From Rachycentron canadum (taxonomy: Eukaryota; Chordata; Actinopteri; Carangiformes; Rachycentridae): a stretch of 64,000 nt of DNA. How positions within the stretch are numbered: position 1 is the stretch's first letter; each line of letters starts with the position of its first letter. Both the position numbers and the translations under genes were made by a program. This document shows, piece by piece, positions 12,291-24,290 of this stretch. Location of the stretch: NCBI GenBank assembly GCA_038496675.1, contig CM076663.1, forward strand, positions 19,931,011 through 19,995,010, read 5' to 3'. Under the pieces are notes generated by a model. That model was not told the DNA's origin, made no database searches, and worked only from the letters and a program-made list of their open reading frames with translations.

Positions 12291-13489
12291 TAATTCCTCA
12301 GCTAAACATGAAAAAAGGACAAATGCATTATCTGAGACCAAGTGTGTTTATTTTCTACTTTTGCCACGACATGTTGTCTTGATAAGGACTTATGGATGTG
12401 ACTGAGGCTGTGGTCCCTCAGGATGAGAAAAACACATCCCTCAGAGAGGATGCATCATCCTCAGACAGACACATTATCACTTTCTTGATGACTCCCATTG
12501 GGTGCATCTCTGTGCTGAAAGTGGAAACTGGACCCTATCACAGTCATGACCCAGAAGTCCCTCAGACATCCAAGTTACAAGAGGAGGTGAAAGAAAGAGG
12601 AGACTTACAATATCCTGTAAGTGCGAGGCACACGACACAATGCAACATGAGAACAAGTGCTAAGGTGGAGTAACCTGAGGTGAGAGGGGGGTAGACGCCA
12701 GAATGAAAAGAAGTGGTCCTTGGTGGAGCCATCCCGAGTCCTGAGTCCTCAGCTTCCGTTCTGCTTGGCAAAGACAAACAAAGCCTTCGATTCCCCAAAC
12801 CCATCTCCTCTTGAGATAAGCCGGCTTCTTGGCTGTATTTGCCCTTCACTGATAGGAACTGTGAGAAGTGGGTGGGAAGTTTGAGGCCAATAGCCTAAAA
12901 TCAGATTTTCATCAGTTGGTGCAGTGCAGAGTTGCAGCATCTGTGTGGAAGAAGAGGAGGAGGGGGGTATTGGATCTGGCAGGCTGGATCAAGGCCCGCT
13001 GCAGGTCCCACTACCCAACTACCCCCCTCCACCCACCTTCCACACACACAGAGTGGCTGCGATAAGGCCCTATCTTTTACAGTCCTACTGCGTGCCAGTG
13101 GCGGATATGGAAAGGAGAGGGAGGCAACCATCTGGTCCAGATCACCTTCAAGCTGCAGAGACCAGCACTTCTTTCCCTCCACCTGTCCCTTCCTTAGCCC
13201 TGACCCCAGGAACATATTGTCAGGCAGGGTGACTGTGGGCAGGAGAGCGCTGCAACGCTGGATGTAGAATCAGAAACAGCAGCAGCAGCTTGTGAGTTTG
13301 AGGGGAACAGTTTTGCCTGATTTGAATGAGGCTGCCGACAAACACAAATTCATATTCATTCACTGATACAATTAAATGATGAAACATTTTGAAATGATAC
13401 ACAAATGAATCAAAACAATATGTCATCAACCATGAAACTGAAAAAAAAAGTGTCTCATAAAACTAACAGTTTATGTCATCCCATATGTG

Positions 13490-13632
13490 TGTTCGCATAC
13501 GGGTGTTTGTGTGTCCAGGTTTTTCTAAGGTTGTGGGGACCTAAACTAGTCATAGTATGGGGACAAATTAAGTTCCCACAGTGTAAATCGAAAAAAAAGA
13601 CATTTTATAACAGTTGGGTAAAGTTAGGTTAG
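13490..13632 (+). repeat. Fish 'GTGGGGACCTAAA' dispersed repeat fragment
   Basis: The fragment contains GTGTGTCCAGGTTTTTCTAAGG, TTGTGGGGACC and TATGGGGACAAATTAAGTTCCCA, ending in a TTAGGTTAGGG-like tract. From memory, this composition is a widespread fish repeat. The SINE-like element at 13640 follows at once. Confidence 0.6.
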
Positions 13633-13639
13633 GGTGGAG

Positions 13640-13911
13640 CAGGTGCATGGTGGTGCAGTGGTTAGCCTCACAGCAAGATGCTTCTGGGTTTCGAACCCGG
13701 GGGCTGGGGCTTTTCCATGTGGAGCTTTCCTGCGTGGGTACCGCGTGGCTTCCTCCCACAGCCCATACGTGCACATTAGATTAACGTGTGGCTCTAAACC
13801 GGCCGTAGGTGCGTATGTGAGTTTGAATGGTTGTTTGTCTTTATGCATCGCCCCTCTGATAGTGCAGGGTGTACCCAGCCCTCGCCCAATGTTAGCTGGA
13901 CTTGGCTTCAG
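13640..13911 (+). repeat. tRNA-like SINE (GGTGGTGCAGTGG type)
   Basis: An A-box-like TGGTGGTGCAGTGG lies at about 13649..13662 and a B-box-like GGGTTTCGAACCC at 13686..13698, which has one extra T compared with the usual GGTTCGAACC. Downstream are TTCCTCCCACAGCCCA, GTGAGTTTGAATGGTTGTTTGTCT and GGTGTACCCAGCC...CCCAATGTTAGCTGG. All occur in the order known for a very common teleost repeat. The 139-residue open frame across it is not a gene. Confidence 0.75.
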
Positions 13912-15037
13912 AAACTGTTTTCATTGGGTTTCAATAGGAGAAAGTAAATTATTTGTTACATCTGTCATTTTATATACCAATTCATTCTGGGGGTATATAC
14001 TATACCCCAGAAATCCTTTAAACTTAACTTTATGGAAGCTTAATTCCAGATGATCCAAATGAGTAAAAATGAATACAACTAAATAAAATGATGGATTTAA
14101 TGTGTGAAAAGCAGCCCTCAGTCTGTTACCTGACATTGTTGGGGGGCTCCAGTCTGGCAGTAGGGGGCACACTAATGCTTGCCTGCAACAGTCACTAAGG
14201 TTGTTTAAATAACAATGAACCTGTATGTGTCCCTAATCTCCAGCTAAAACACATGGCAGCCTGTTGGATAAAGAAAAGCAGAGTGTTTTAAATTTTAAAT
14301 GTGCCACTGAAAGGCGGACCGTTAACTGACAGGGGCCCTTCAAAATCCCCCTTTGGGACTAAAGCAACGGACTAACGGCTTAACGTACCACACACACACA
14401 CACAGTCCGCTGAGACTGCTGGGAGTTATTCAAAATCACCCACGCTTGAATCCAATTGGCTGCGAGGAGACATAAAGCCAGCCAATAGCCTGGGTGCGGG
14501 ATTCAAACGGGCCAAACAAAAAGCAGACATTACTTTGAGTTAATTTGCTTTCAGAGATGCACCCTCACATACACACACTCACACAGTGTTGCTCATTCAA
14601 AAGTCATTGCTCTGCCAGACACAATTGAAAGGCGGTTGTAATCCCCAGGATCTTAATTCATATCCTGCGTGGCTGCAGTTTTAATGGTACAGCTTCCAGC
14701 AAATAAAGCCTTGGAAATTGAAATCAATAGTAATAAATCAGCATAATAAGCATCTCAGCTGAAGTTGGAGGGGAAACGCACGCTGTTCTCAAATCTATCA
14801 TTTGACATTTATGAGCAGAACTCTTAATCCTTGCATCTGCTAAAGTTGGGAGCGCAGCCATTCGGGCAGGCAACAAATCAAGGCAGGAGAGCAGACAAAT
14901 GTCCATAAAGGGACTGCAAAAGCTGACCCTGCACCCGCAGCAGCCTCAGGTCTGTAATTACAGGCGAAACCGAGATGAAAAACCCTAATGAAAGCCCACA
15001 GGGAAATATCCACACAGAGTTGCAGCGATTACGTTCA

Positions 15038-15212
15038 TTTTTTTTTTTTTTTTTTTTTTTTTCCCGAGCTGCAAAAAAAAAAAAAAGACACCAAAGTGTG
15101 TTTGGCACAAGGTCATGTACTCTACTGTAAAATTTTTCTACTGCAGACAAAAAAATAGGACTTTCAACAATAATGCATGATCAGCTGCAGAAAAAAAAAA
15201 AAAAAAAAAAAA
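15038..15212. repeat. Cluster of long T and A tracts
   Basis: A T tract at 15038..15062, an A tract at 15073..15086 and an A tract at 15191..15212 lie within 175 bp. The first two face each other and could form an imperfect stem. No retroelement body was recognised next to them. Confidence 0.9.
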
Positions 15213-15706
15213 GCAGTGGAGACTTCCCAAGACAGCCCTCTCATCGGTTTTATTACAGAGAGCTGGGGCTTGATTTAGGGCGACAGAGGTAGAACAACAA
15301 ATAAAGAAAAGACACGAGTTTTCAGCCATGCAGGCAGGGTAATTCCTTGTCTCTTCTCCTTTACTGGCTCTCTGGGCAGTGCACTGCAGATGAACTTAAC
15401 GCCAACAGCCCCCCAGCGTGGTCCCAGAATGCCAGGAGAACAATAGCAGTGGTAGTGGCAGTGGCTGTTATAGTTGTGACAAGGCAGCAAGTGGCTGGAA
15501 TTGAGAAGGGAAGGAGGGGGGTAAGAGTGTGTGTCTGTGTGTGCGTGTGTGTGGAGGGATTCAAACAGAGAGTCTGGCTTTGTTCGCCGGCTGTTGCCCT
15601 CCTATTGGGGGGAGTGACAAGGAGGGTGGCAGGGATACAAAGGGTCCCAACGGACTAAAAAACGAGGTAGCCAACAACACACTAAATCCTCTACACACGT
15701 TTGACG

Positions 15707-15749
15707 ACACACACACACACACATACACACACACACACACACACACAGA
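15707..15749. repeat. (AC)n microsatellite with one interruption
   Basis: An AC tract broken by a single ACAT unit at 15721..15724. Confidence 0.95.
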
Positions 15750-15926
15750 AGTATTTTACACAATCTCATGACAGTGCCTAAACGGCACACAAGGAAAAGG
15801 AGGGGCGCAAACTGGAACTGGGTCAAAAATCCAATTAATCCATGACAGGAGCGAGGGTATGGAAGACCCTCAGTGCAGGAAAAACCACAAGAGATGGGAA
15901 ACAATAGACCACTGCCCCTTGACCCT

Positions 15927-15929
15927 TGT

Positions 15930-15987
<58 letters not shown>

Positions 15988-16000
15988 GTGAGAGAGAGAG
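15927..16000. repeat. Compound (TG)n(AG)n microsatellite
   Basis: A TG tract of about 60 bases with single interruptions near both ends, followed by a short AG tract. Several open frames of repeated VCVCV residues here are low complexity only. Confidence 0.95.
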
Positions 16001-17951
16001 GGAGTGGTGTGTGTGGTTATGTGGCGACTGCATTCATTTTGGATCAAGGTCAGGCAGTGGTTGTTATGCAGAACCGAGTGCGACAGTCAAACTGTAGCTA
16101 ACGTACTTGGACTGCTGGCATTTCTCCACATACCCTTTTTCAAGTTCAGGATGATCAACTTTCCCAAATTGTACATAAACAGCACCACTGACTTTCTTTG
16201 TTTTATGTGACTGATTGATTGAGGCGGGAGGGGCAAACAGCCACAGTTTCTAACCTTACCTCCTCCATCATTTAGGGGGGCGGGGGGAAGTTTGGGGGCT
16301 GAGTGAAACAGCGAAACTAGGGAAAGGTGCAAGTCTGGGTTCTCCCCCGAGGATCTGGAGATGTTAATGTGGGGCAAATGGACTGCGGCGGTGGGGTGAC
16401 AGCAGGGATGTCAGCAGGGCTGCGGAGCAGTCACTACGGGTGATAGGTGTCAGCTGGGAAGATAAATAATGTAATGCCTGTGGGAAGTAATAGCAGCCGT
16501 ATGATTCGAGCCAGTGACACTCCTGAGGAACACTCCAGTCTAATGGAAGACAAATTCAGAGCCGTCAGTCGATGCTTCCAGTGTCAGCAGCACACCACTG
16601 CGTGGAAACGAATCAAGAGAAGGGAAATGGGAGGAAGGAGGAGAAGAAAAAAAAAACGACCATGTCTAGATTTAATAGACTCTTCTGTTAAATTGGTGAA
16701 TCTACGTCGATTCAGAGGAAAGACGACTTCTGCTCCGAGGCTCTCCATGTACTGAAACTTTCGAGGAGCATGCTGTACATCTGGTCACTGTCCCACTCAG
16801 TCACATCACAGCAAGTGCTGGCCATCAGTTGAGGAAGTCAAAAATAATTGCAGCTTTTTGGGATTCAGTATGGATTTACCATTAAATCCTTATGACCGGT
16901 CCAATTTGAACATGATGGCTTCAGTGGTATTATGTTGTCAGCTGTCAAGAAGAAACTTGCCACCTGCCACTCCCTAATGGCAGCCAGCCTATCAATCAAC
17001 TTCCTGAGTGATGCTTAAACACTCACTGTTAAGCATTGGGATATTTACTTAAAAACAAGACCAAGAAACAAAGGCACATATTTGCTTAAGGGGCAACAAT
17101 GATACTTAAAGAGCTACTGGAGCTAAATCTGTTCTTTCTATCAACACACTTCTTCAGAATCTTCAGATCATTTTTGACTTTTTCAGCACTGCAGGAAGCA
17201 TAAAAACTACCTAGTTGCTGTGGATTTCTAGAACTGTTGGGATGAGTAGACCATTGTAATGTAGCTGGAACCAATGTAGCTTGGCTTGGTTCGGAGTATT
17301 AGATAAGTTGCGCTACGGCTAAGGACAAGCCAACCCATACTTTGATACGTACTTCGAAGATACTATCCTAGCTGCATTATCTGTTGATTAACTCTGCAGT
17401 CAGGCCTACAGCTAAAAAGTGATTTTTAATTAATTCAAAAACTAGCTGCTGTTTTTGTGGAACTATGGTCTTGATTTTATTAAAAACGTTAATTGTTTGG
17501 ATGGTTAAACGGTCATCAAATTTTCAAGCGTGATAGTTTCAAGGTTTTTTTTTTCGCTTCTAAATACGTTTTTTGTCTAAAAACTAATAATTAGGCTTGG
17601 TGAAAGAAAGAAATTCTGGACACAGTGTGATCAAATGTTTTAGTATCACACTATTTATTCATGTTGCCAGATAGTTTGAATTCCTACTTACTAAAAAGGT
17701 CAGTGGAAAAAGAACACTGCTGTTCTATTGGCTAAACATGAAACAGACCATAACACAGAGAAACTTTGTTCCAAAAAAGCAGAAATAGCAAATAAACAAA
17801 GGTGCCATTATTCAGTGCAGCTAATGGAAAATGTTCCCATGGAGCTCTGACCAAACAACACTAGTGACTTTCCATGAAGGTCAATAATATTAGCATGTTG
17901 CTAACAATCTATGTGGGATACATGAATGATTGCAGACAATGTTGTCAACAA

Positions 17952-17954
<3 letters not shown>

Positions 17955-17984
<30 letters not shown>
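17955..17984. repeat. A30 homopolymer
   Basis: Thirty consecutive A residues. Other A/T runs of 20 or more are at 24691..24714, 25459..25483, 34439..34466, about 54800..54824 and 60661..60680. Confidence 0.95.
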
Positions 17985-17985
<1 letters not shown>

Positions 17986-18997
17986 ATGGTGCAGCCAAAG
18001 CTTTGAGTGAGGAGACAGGGGGACAAAGATAGATGGAAAGGCTACATCCTACACTGCCACATGCATGCCCAGTGTCCATTAATGGTCATGTGATATGGCT
18101 TTTCAGGTGAGTTACCATGGGCAGGAGATCGTTTTCATTTCAAAATGCTGTTTTAAACAGAAAACTCTGGAAATAGTGAAAGAATGAACAGAGGAGAAAG
18201 CAAGAGGTGGGTAATTTAAAGGGAAGTCAATTGAGAAAAGGTGACAAAGTGGCTGGACAAGAGAAAAGGGGAGGAAAACGAGAGAGCGAAATGAGCAGAT
18301 GGGTGAACGAGGGGGGTGGGTAGATTAATCTGAAGTGTGGCAAGACAGAGAATGAAAGAGAAAGAACAATGTCTCAGAGGGTGAACCCTCCAATGGCACT
18401 CATTTCTGGGGTCGTCTCAGCCTTAATCAAGGCTCTGAAGCACCCACGGGCGAGGCACAGCCCCAAGAATGTGCTCGTGTAGTCTGCAGAGGGGTGATCA
18501 ATCAGAGCTGGTGGCTGCCACGCTGATGCTCTGCTGTACCCTAAGTAACACACACACACACGCACACAGACACACACTGAAAGCGACAGTGATGAATTGG
18601 GAAACGCTCAGACAGTTTAGGAGTCGCTGACTTTCCTCATCTGCATAATAAACTGTCGCATGATCCCATCTCACTTTGTTTCCCCTTTTTCTCTTGTCTG
18701 ACTTTTGCTTTCTCCTCTCTAAAGCCTGCTCAAGCTTTGTCTAGGTTCACCAACATGTACCTCAACTGTTTGAAAACACCGGTGAGCTAGAATTTCAGTT
18801 TGTCCTTCAGTTTCCGTGTCTTTTTTCCTAGAAACCCAAGAAAATTCAACTTTATTTGGGTAAACGGGGCACTATTCTTATTCAGCAACTACTTGGAAGC
18901 TAAATTGAGTTGTGTATTTTTCCCTAAAAGCAGTCCCTAAAGTACAGCATTAACTCGATGCGCCCTCACTGGTTTCCGGGAACATGAGCAGTGGTAT

Positions 18998-19011
18998 CCC
19001 CCCCCCCCCCC
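18998..19011. repeat. C14 homopolymer
   Basis: Fourteen consecutive C residues, the longest C run in the window; length is unreliable in short-read assemblies. Confidence 0.9.
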
Positions 19012-22000
19012 GCAAAAGCAGAAAAGTGCTGCTGTTCCTGTTACTGAAGAACCAGGGCACCTTGAAAATAATGAGATCCTGTTGGTGAGAAGACACTTTC
19101 TCATAACATCCCACTCGAGTTTTGTTGACACCCGACAAGGTCTAAAAACAAGCACAACTAACAGCAGAATGAGTGGGAGGAGGGAAAATAAGATTTAATA
19201 CATACACACTTACACGGCAACTGTGAAACACATGCACAGCACATATGGTACGTCAACACTGCTGCATAAAGTTTAGTGCCAAGATATTTGAATGGTAACT
19301 TACATGTTTAATAGTCTTTAATAATTCAGTTGATAATAGTCTGACATGGTGCATGTTCTTGAATATATTTGCATTTCATCAAAATATGACTCAACTAACT
19401 TGTTGTGGTGGAGGGTGAATGGGGCACACAAGTAATTTTTGCCCCAAGGTACCCCGGGGCATCTGGGCCTGACCCTGGCCTCTATTAAACAACCATTCAG
19501 ATGCCTGTCGTGGGCTATGACTGTGACACATCCTCTCCAGTCTGTGTACCGTTTTAATTTCCCATTGACAGTCTAGATCATAAAAATAAAACTACACATC
19601 AGCGATAAGAGAAAAACAAATTTGCCCAGAACAGATTGGTCTTGACTGCTCCATCTCAATTTCATATATCTATTTATTCATTTGTTTTAGTTTGACATTT
19701 GCAGTGGTTCAATGCAGACACCTTCTTTTATTTTTCCACATAAAGAAACGTATCCCTCCACTTGCTACTTACACGCATTATTTTTCATTTTCTTCTTATT
19801 TATGAGGGTGTACTGAGGGAGAGCAGCGTATAAGCTTGGTGCATTACAGACTCTATTAATCACACCCGTGTTCTGCGCTCTGAACAACGACAAAGCTCAA
19901 AAAATGCTGAGATGAAAAAAAAAAAAAAAAAAAGCCGCTGCCACAGCTGAGCTGAGAAGGAAAACAAAAGCTGGCTGAGAAACTGAAGAGGCCGGAGTGG
20001 ATCAATTCAAAAATTCACTTTTGGGGTTTTCACAACAAAAAAGGGAGAATGTTGTCAACGGTTTGGCAAAGTTGTAGGAATCCAAAGACTGTGATGATTT
20101 TAGCCCTTTGATTAATTAATTCATGTTAATAATACACACTATCAGGACCCACAATGATTAAAATCTTTTGACAGCGTGGATATGATACCTATGAGTTTCA
20201 GTACAAACCTTTTTTTTGACAGCTTGGTCTTCAGAAATGTCTCAAAAGCTGAAGTTCTCAAATGTTAAAAGTGGCCACAAAATATTTAAAATTTAAATCA
20301 GGAACTTCCGAAGGAGTTTTTGGAAAATCTGTGGACACATTTCAAAAACCGAAACCCAATCACATGCCTTACTTCACGGCTGTCAGTATTTTTCAAACAA
20401 AGTAAAGGCTGGAGTCTGAAGTGTCTGAAACCTCCTTCCACCAGTAAAAGCGCTACTTTTAAACCAATCAATCCAATAATCATACCTTCTTTAGTGATTG
20501 AGCAGGCGGGCAGTGGTGCAAAAGGCTGGATTTGGTTGTCATGCTTTTCATTCACTCAACTTCTGCCACTTTTCACGTGCGCAACCCATGTGCAACACCT
20601 TGAATGCCTTCGAAGAGAAACTGAAAACTTATTCAGTTCGTCACACCGAGACAAGATCCTTGACGGAGAGACAGATTCTCGGAGAGACATGCGGCCACTG
20701 GATCAATGATGGCAATGGCAATGGTGTTTTGTGTGTGTGTGTGTGTCTGTCTTCAGAATTGTTTGGATGACAATCCTTGTCAGACCTGAGCAATACTAAT
20801 ATTAATCGACCAACAAAGTCGCCAGGGTCCATTATGTTGTAGTGCAGATAAATATGTGGAAAATCATAATAAAACCATTTTCATTCCAGTACAATTATAG
20901 CAATACTCAACACTACACAATACTATCTGCAGGTGAGGGGTGGGGGGGAGTGGGGGTCACACATAATGCACAGAGATGCTCAACGGCCACCTCCTCACCC
21001 AAAATTGAAAAGAAGGGTACTTTGATACATCCGGATTTCCCGTTTGCTCAGGTGGAATTTCTTACAGTACCGGTCATAGTTTTATGATCTTTTAGGGACC
21101 CCGCCTCCCGATTAGAAGCGTGGTAGAACAAAAGAAAATGGGGACCTGTGCAAATTTAATACTAATTCATTACAACTCCTTTAGAGATATGGCTAATGCA
21201 GCATTCAAAGACCACTTGAAGGCAAAAACGACTCAAAAAACTAATTTGGTGTGCAGCACCGAGAGAAACTTTCCTGACTTTTAATTACTTTATCGCTCTC
21301 ATTTTCTCTATCGTTGTAATATTTTAGTGTGAAGCAGTGAAAGGGAAGCAAGATACAGCAAGACCTAAGAGGAAGAAAGAGGAAGAAGAAGAGATGGGGT
21401 AGAGGAGATGCGCCGCTGAGATCTCTGGGTTTGCGTCGGCTCTTCTTTGGCCTGGCTTGCTGGGGTGCTTGGGGTCGGCGGTCCCGGGATGAGGGTGGTT
21501 ACGGACCATGAAAAACAGGATTACACAACCCTCTCTCATCCAATTAATTTTCCGCCTGTTTGGGGAAATAAACCGTCCTTATCTCTCTATGCCATCGCTG
21601 TGGTAGTCTTCACCCTTCCTGATGGATGGGGCGTTTCAAACTTTACTCTGGAGAGCGAACTGAAAACATCCAGCCTGGTCTAATCAGAGCAGATTGTTCC
21701 ACATTCAATTAAAGCTATACAGAATAAATTGCACCAGCTCAGACTCATTCAGCTATTGTTCATAAACGAAAACACTGTCTGTAACTGGTTCTGGAGATTT
21801 TTCTTGAGCGTCTCTACAGTGGAGCGCTGGTCCACTGTTTTTCTGTCTGAGATTTTGGAGTTTTCCTTTTTGCAGTATCTCTTTGAGTGCTTTGTTCTCG
21901 TCGTGGAGCAGTGTGTGCAGAAAAGCAAAAGTCTGTGCTTATCTAAGCCAAGGGCAATTCTCAAGGTCACAACCTTCTATTCGTTGTTTCACTCTGGCCT

Positions 22001-23198
22001 GCAGTAAAAAGTGCACAGTAGCAACTATGATACCACTAAGCCTCCAGCTCTGGCCAAAACATTGCACCAGTGTGGGCGGCCCAATCAAAGTCTTGCATTC
22101 TTCTCTGTGGGAGTTGCAGCCCCCGGTTAAAGATAGCAGCCTGGAACAGCACATCCTGAAGTCTGGATTAGGCCTGCCAAGTGTAGATTCCCTCGCTTTC
22201 TCTCTCTCTCGTCTTCCAGCGGCTGCTGCAGGAGAGCATGTCAGTTCATCTCAGCATAAAGATCCGCCAGGGGAAAAGCCAAGACAACCCCAACCCCCCA
22301 ATTCCACTGCTGAAGTGCAGCATGGGAACCGTAAGTTACCCACGGGTGCACCTCCCAGCATCGCTCAGAGTGGTCAGCTTGACTTGAACAGGCACTGTGG
22401 GAACTGCGTGTGGTTATTCAAAGACAAGCAGGCAAACAAGTCCAAAGACAGAAACCAGCGGTAACTGCCAAGTTGTCACAGGGCTGCATTCAAGAGAAAA
22501 GGCCTCCTCTATAAAGTAGAACAAACACCAGAGGATGATCCCATGTAAGTGAAACATTTTTTAAATTTGAGTCATTTTTTAAGAAATTAATAATCTGTAC
22601 ACATGCCATAAATTCTCTAATTAAGATATTTGAATAATGGCTTTACTTTAAATAATCCCCCTCAGCTCCTATACCCAGGTGCATACTCACAAATCTGATG
22701 GTCGGAGTTTTTCTTTTTAACGGGATTTTGTTTTAACTTGCTAATTAATTCCAGTCACAATGTGCAGATTTTCATATCTAATTAAGTGACCATCAATACA
22801 ACTTTATACTTCCTGCAGATGTTTCTCCTCTGAGCTTTTAATGTGAAGCATCAGTACAGGAGGTTTTACTGAGGGTAGCTTTACAATCCCAAATATTCAA
22901 AATGGAAGTGACAGGATTTTATTCACTATTTAAATCACTTCTGCTCTCATCATTGGAAGACAAATACCTCTCTTTATACTACAATTATTAATTTATTCCT
23001 CTCACTTTTCTACATTAAAACTAAAAAAAAAAAAAAAAAGTACAAACATTAAAATGTATTGCTTTAGTGATAAAGAAAAAAGGAGCAACACCAAATATTT
23101 CAACAATTTCAGTTTCAACCATCAGAATAATATTTCAAGTGATGTCAAGTGATGTTTTACAACATCTTCAAGTCATTTTCCATATATATGTTGAAAAT

Positions 23199-23233
23199 AC
23201 CTTCCTTTTATACAAAGAGTATAAAAGGAAGGT
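23199..23233. repeat. Small perfect hairpin, 15-bp arms
   Basis: The arm 23199..23213 is the exact reverse complement of 23219..23233, with a five-base loop. It sits about 120 bp before the SINE at 23350 in otherwise unremarkable intron sequence. Confidence 0.85.
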
Positions 23234-23349
23234 TTCAATGGGCTCGGGTCCTTTGAGCTGGTAAAAGGCTTTTAATGTGCAACATATGTGGAGAAATTGT
23301 TGAGTTTCAGTAACAGCAGCTTATCAGTAGAGATCCAAAGGATGCAAGA

Positions 23350-23562
23350 TGCAGGTAATGGTAAATGGACTTCTCTCGCCTAGAGCTTTTATAGTCTTAG
23401 ACCACTCAAAGCGCTTTACAAAACATGCCTCATCCACCCATTCACGCACACGTTCATACACTGATGGAACAGACATTGGGGTGATTTGGACACGTAGACG
23501 TGCGGACTGAAGGAGCCGGGGGTTTGAACCACTGTCCTTCTGATTAATGGATGGCCTGGTCT
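23350..23562 (-). repeat. SINE copy, reverse orientation, same family as 9930..10385
   Basis: It reads, on the plus strand, GTAAATGGAC, GCTTTTATAGTC, CACTCAAAGCGCTTTACA, CCACCCATTCACGCACACG, CATACACTGATGG and GGAGCCGGGGGTTTGAACCAC. This is the reverse complement of the tail-to-head order of the copy at 10111..10385. A B-box complement, GGTTTGAACC, is still visible near 23520..23530. Confidence 0.7.
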
Positions 23563-23889
23563 TGATAGAGCAGGAAAGGGGACAGGAGCAAGAGTGGTTG
23601 GAAAAAAAAAAAAAAAAACAAGAAAGCAAACAACTGAAAAGGCTTCCTGGGAGTGGATGAAAACAGCTCATTCACTTTCCGGCCAGGATGCTTGAGGAAA
23701 TGTCGACTACCAAACAAACTGTTGTCCACTTGCAGACCCAATGTTCTCATTTCGGCCACAAGAGAGGTCATTTCAATTGTCAAGTGCTTCACAGTTCTCT
23801 ACGACTGTACCAGCCAGCTCAACAACAATCACATGATCTTGAGTGATCTTGAGTTGCTCACAAAGAAAGGAAGAGGAAGGGCCTGAGCC

Positions 23890-24290
23890 TTAAAACCAGC
23901 CGTCAGGACTTCTGGAACTTTGTGATGTCACAACAAAGCAGTCACCATCCTCAGCCAGACCCCCAAGCCCCGCCCACCTGGACCCACCATCCAGCCTTGT
24001 AGAATTTGGTTTCTCCGAGTGTTTATCTGAAATCTGCCATATTTTTCTATATTTTTGTTATATTTGATTACTCAGTCAGCCAATCAGAAGAAAGACTCGG
24101 ATCCTCTCTTCTGATTGGCTGACTGACCTGTTGTCACTCGAGCTCCAGAGAGAAGCCTGAGAGAGGAGATGGAAAACTACACTGAGATGGTTTTTGGTTC
24201 TTAAAACAAAATAAAAACAAACATATCTTCTAATGCATTTCAAAGTAAACAGATAAAACACAGAAAGTGTAAAGTATGGGGGCTTTAAAC
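23890..24290 (+). repeat. Dispersed repeat family B, copy 1, with 19-bp palindrome
   Basis: It includes TTTGTGATGTCACAACA, a CCCCGCCCACCTGG block, then 24073..24091, which is perfectly complementary to 24107..24125. After that come CTCCAGAGAGAAGCCTGAGAGAGGAGA and GATGGTTTTTGGTTCTTAAAAC. The second half matches 43757..43860 closely. It is probably a MITE-like non-autonomous element; ends are approximate. Confidence 0.7.

Noticed and set aside
13634..14053. 139-codon plus-strand frame
   Set aside because: It lies over the tRNA-like SINE at 13640..13911 and has no independent coding evidence.
15602..16033. 143-codon minus-strand frame rich in His/Thr and Cys/Val
   Set aside because: It is translation of CA/TG microsatellites.
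21883..22464. Longest gap-free open frame (193 codons, plus strand)
   Set aside because: No family motif, no signal peptide or domain, biased low-complexity ending, and no supporting splice or promoter context; a frame of this length is expected by chance in 64 kb.
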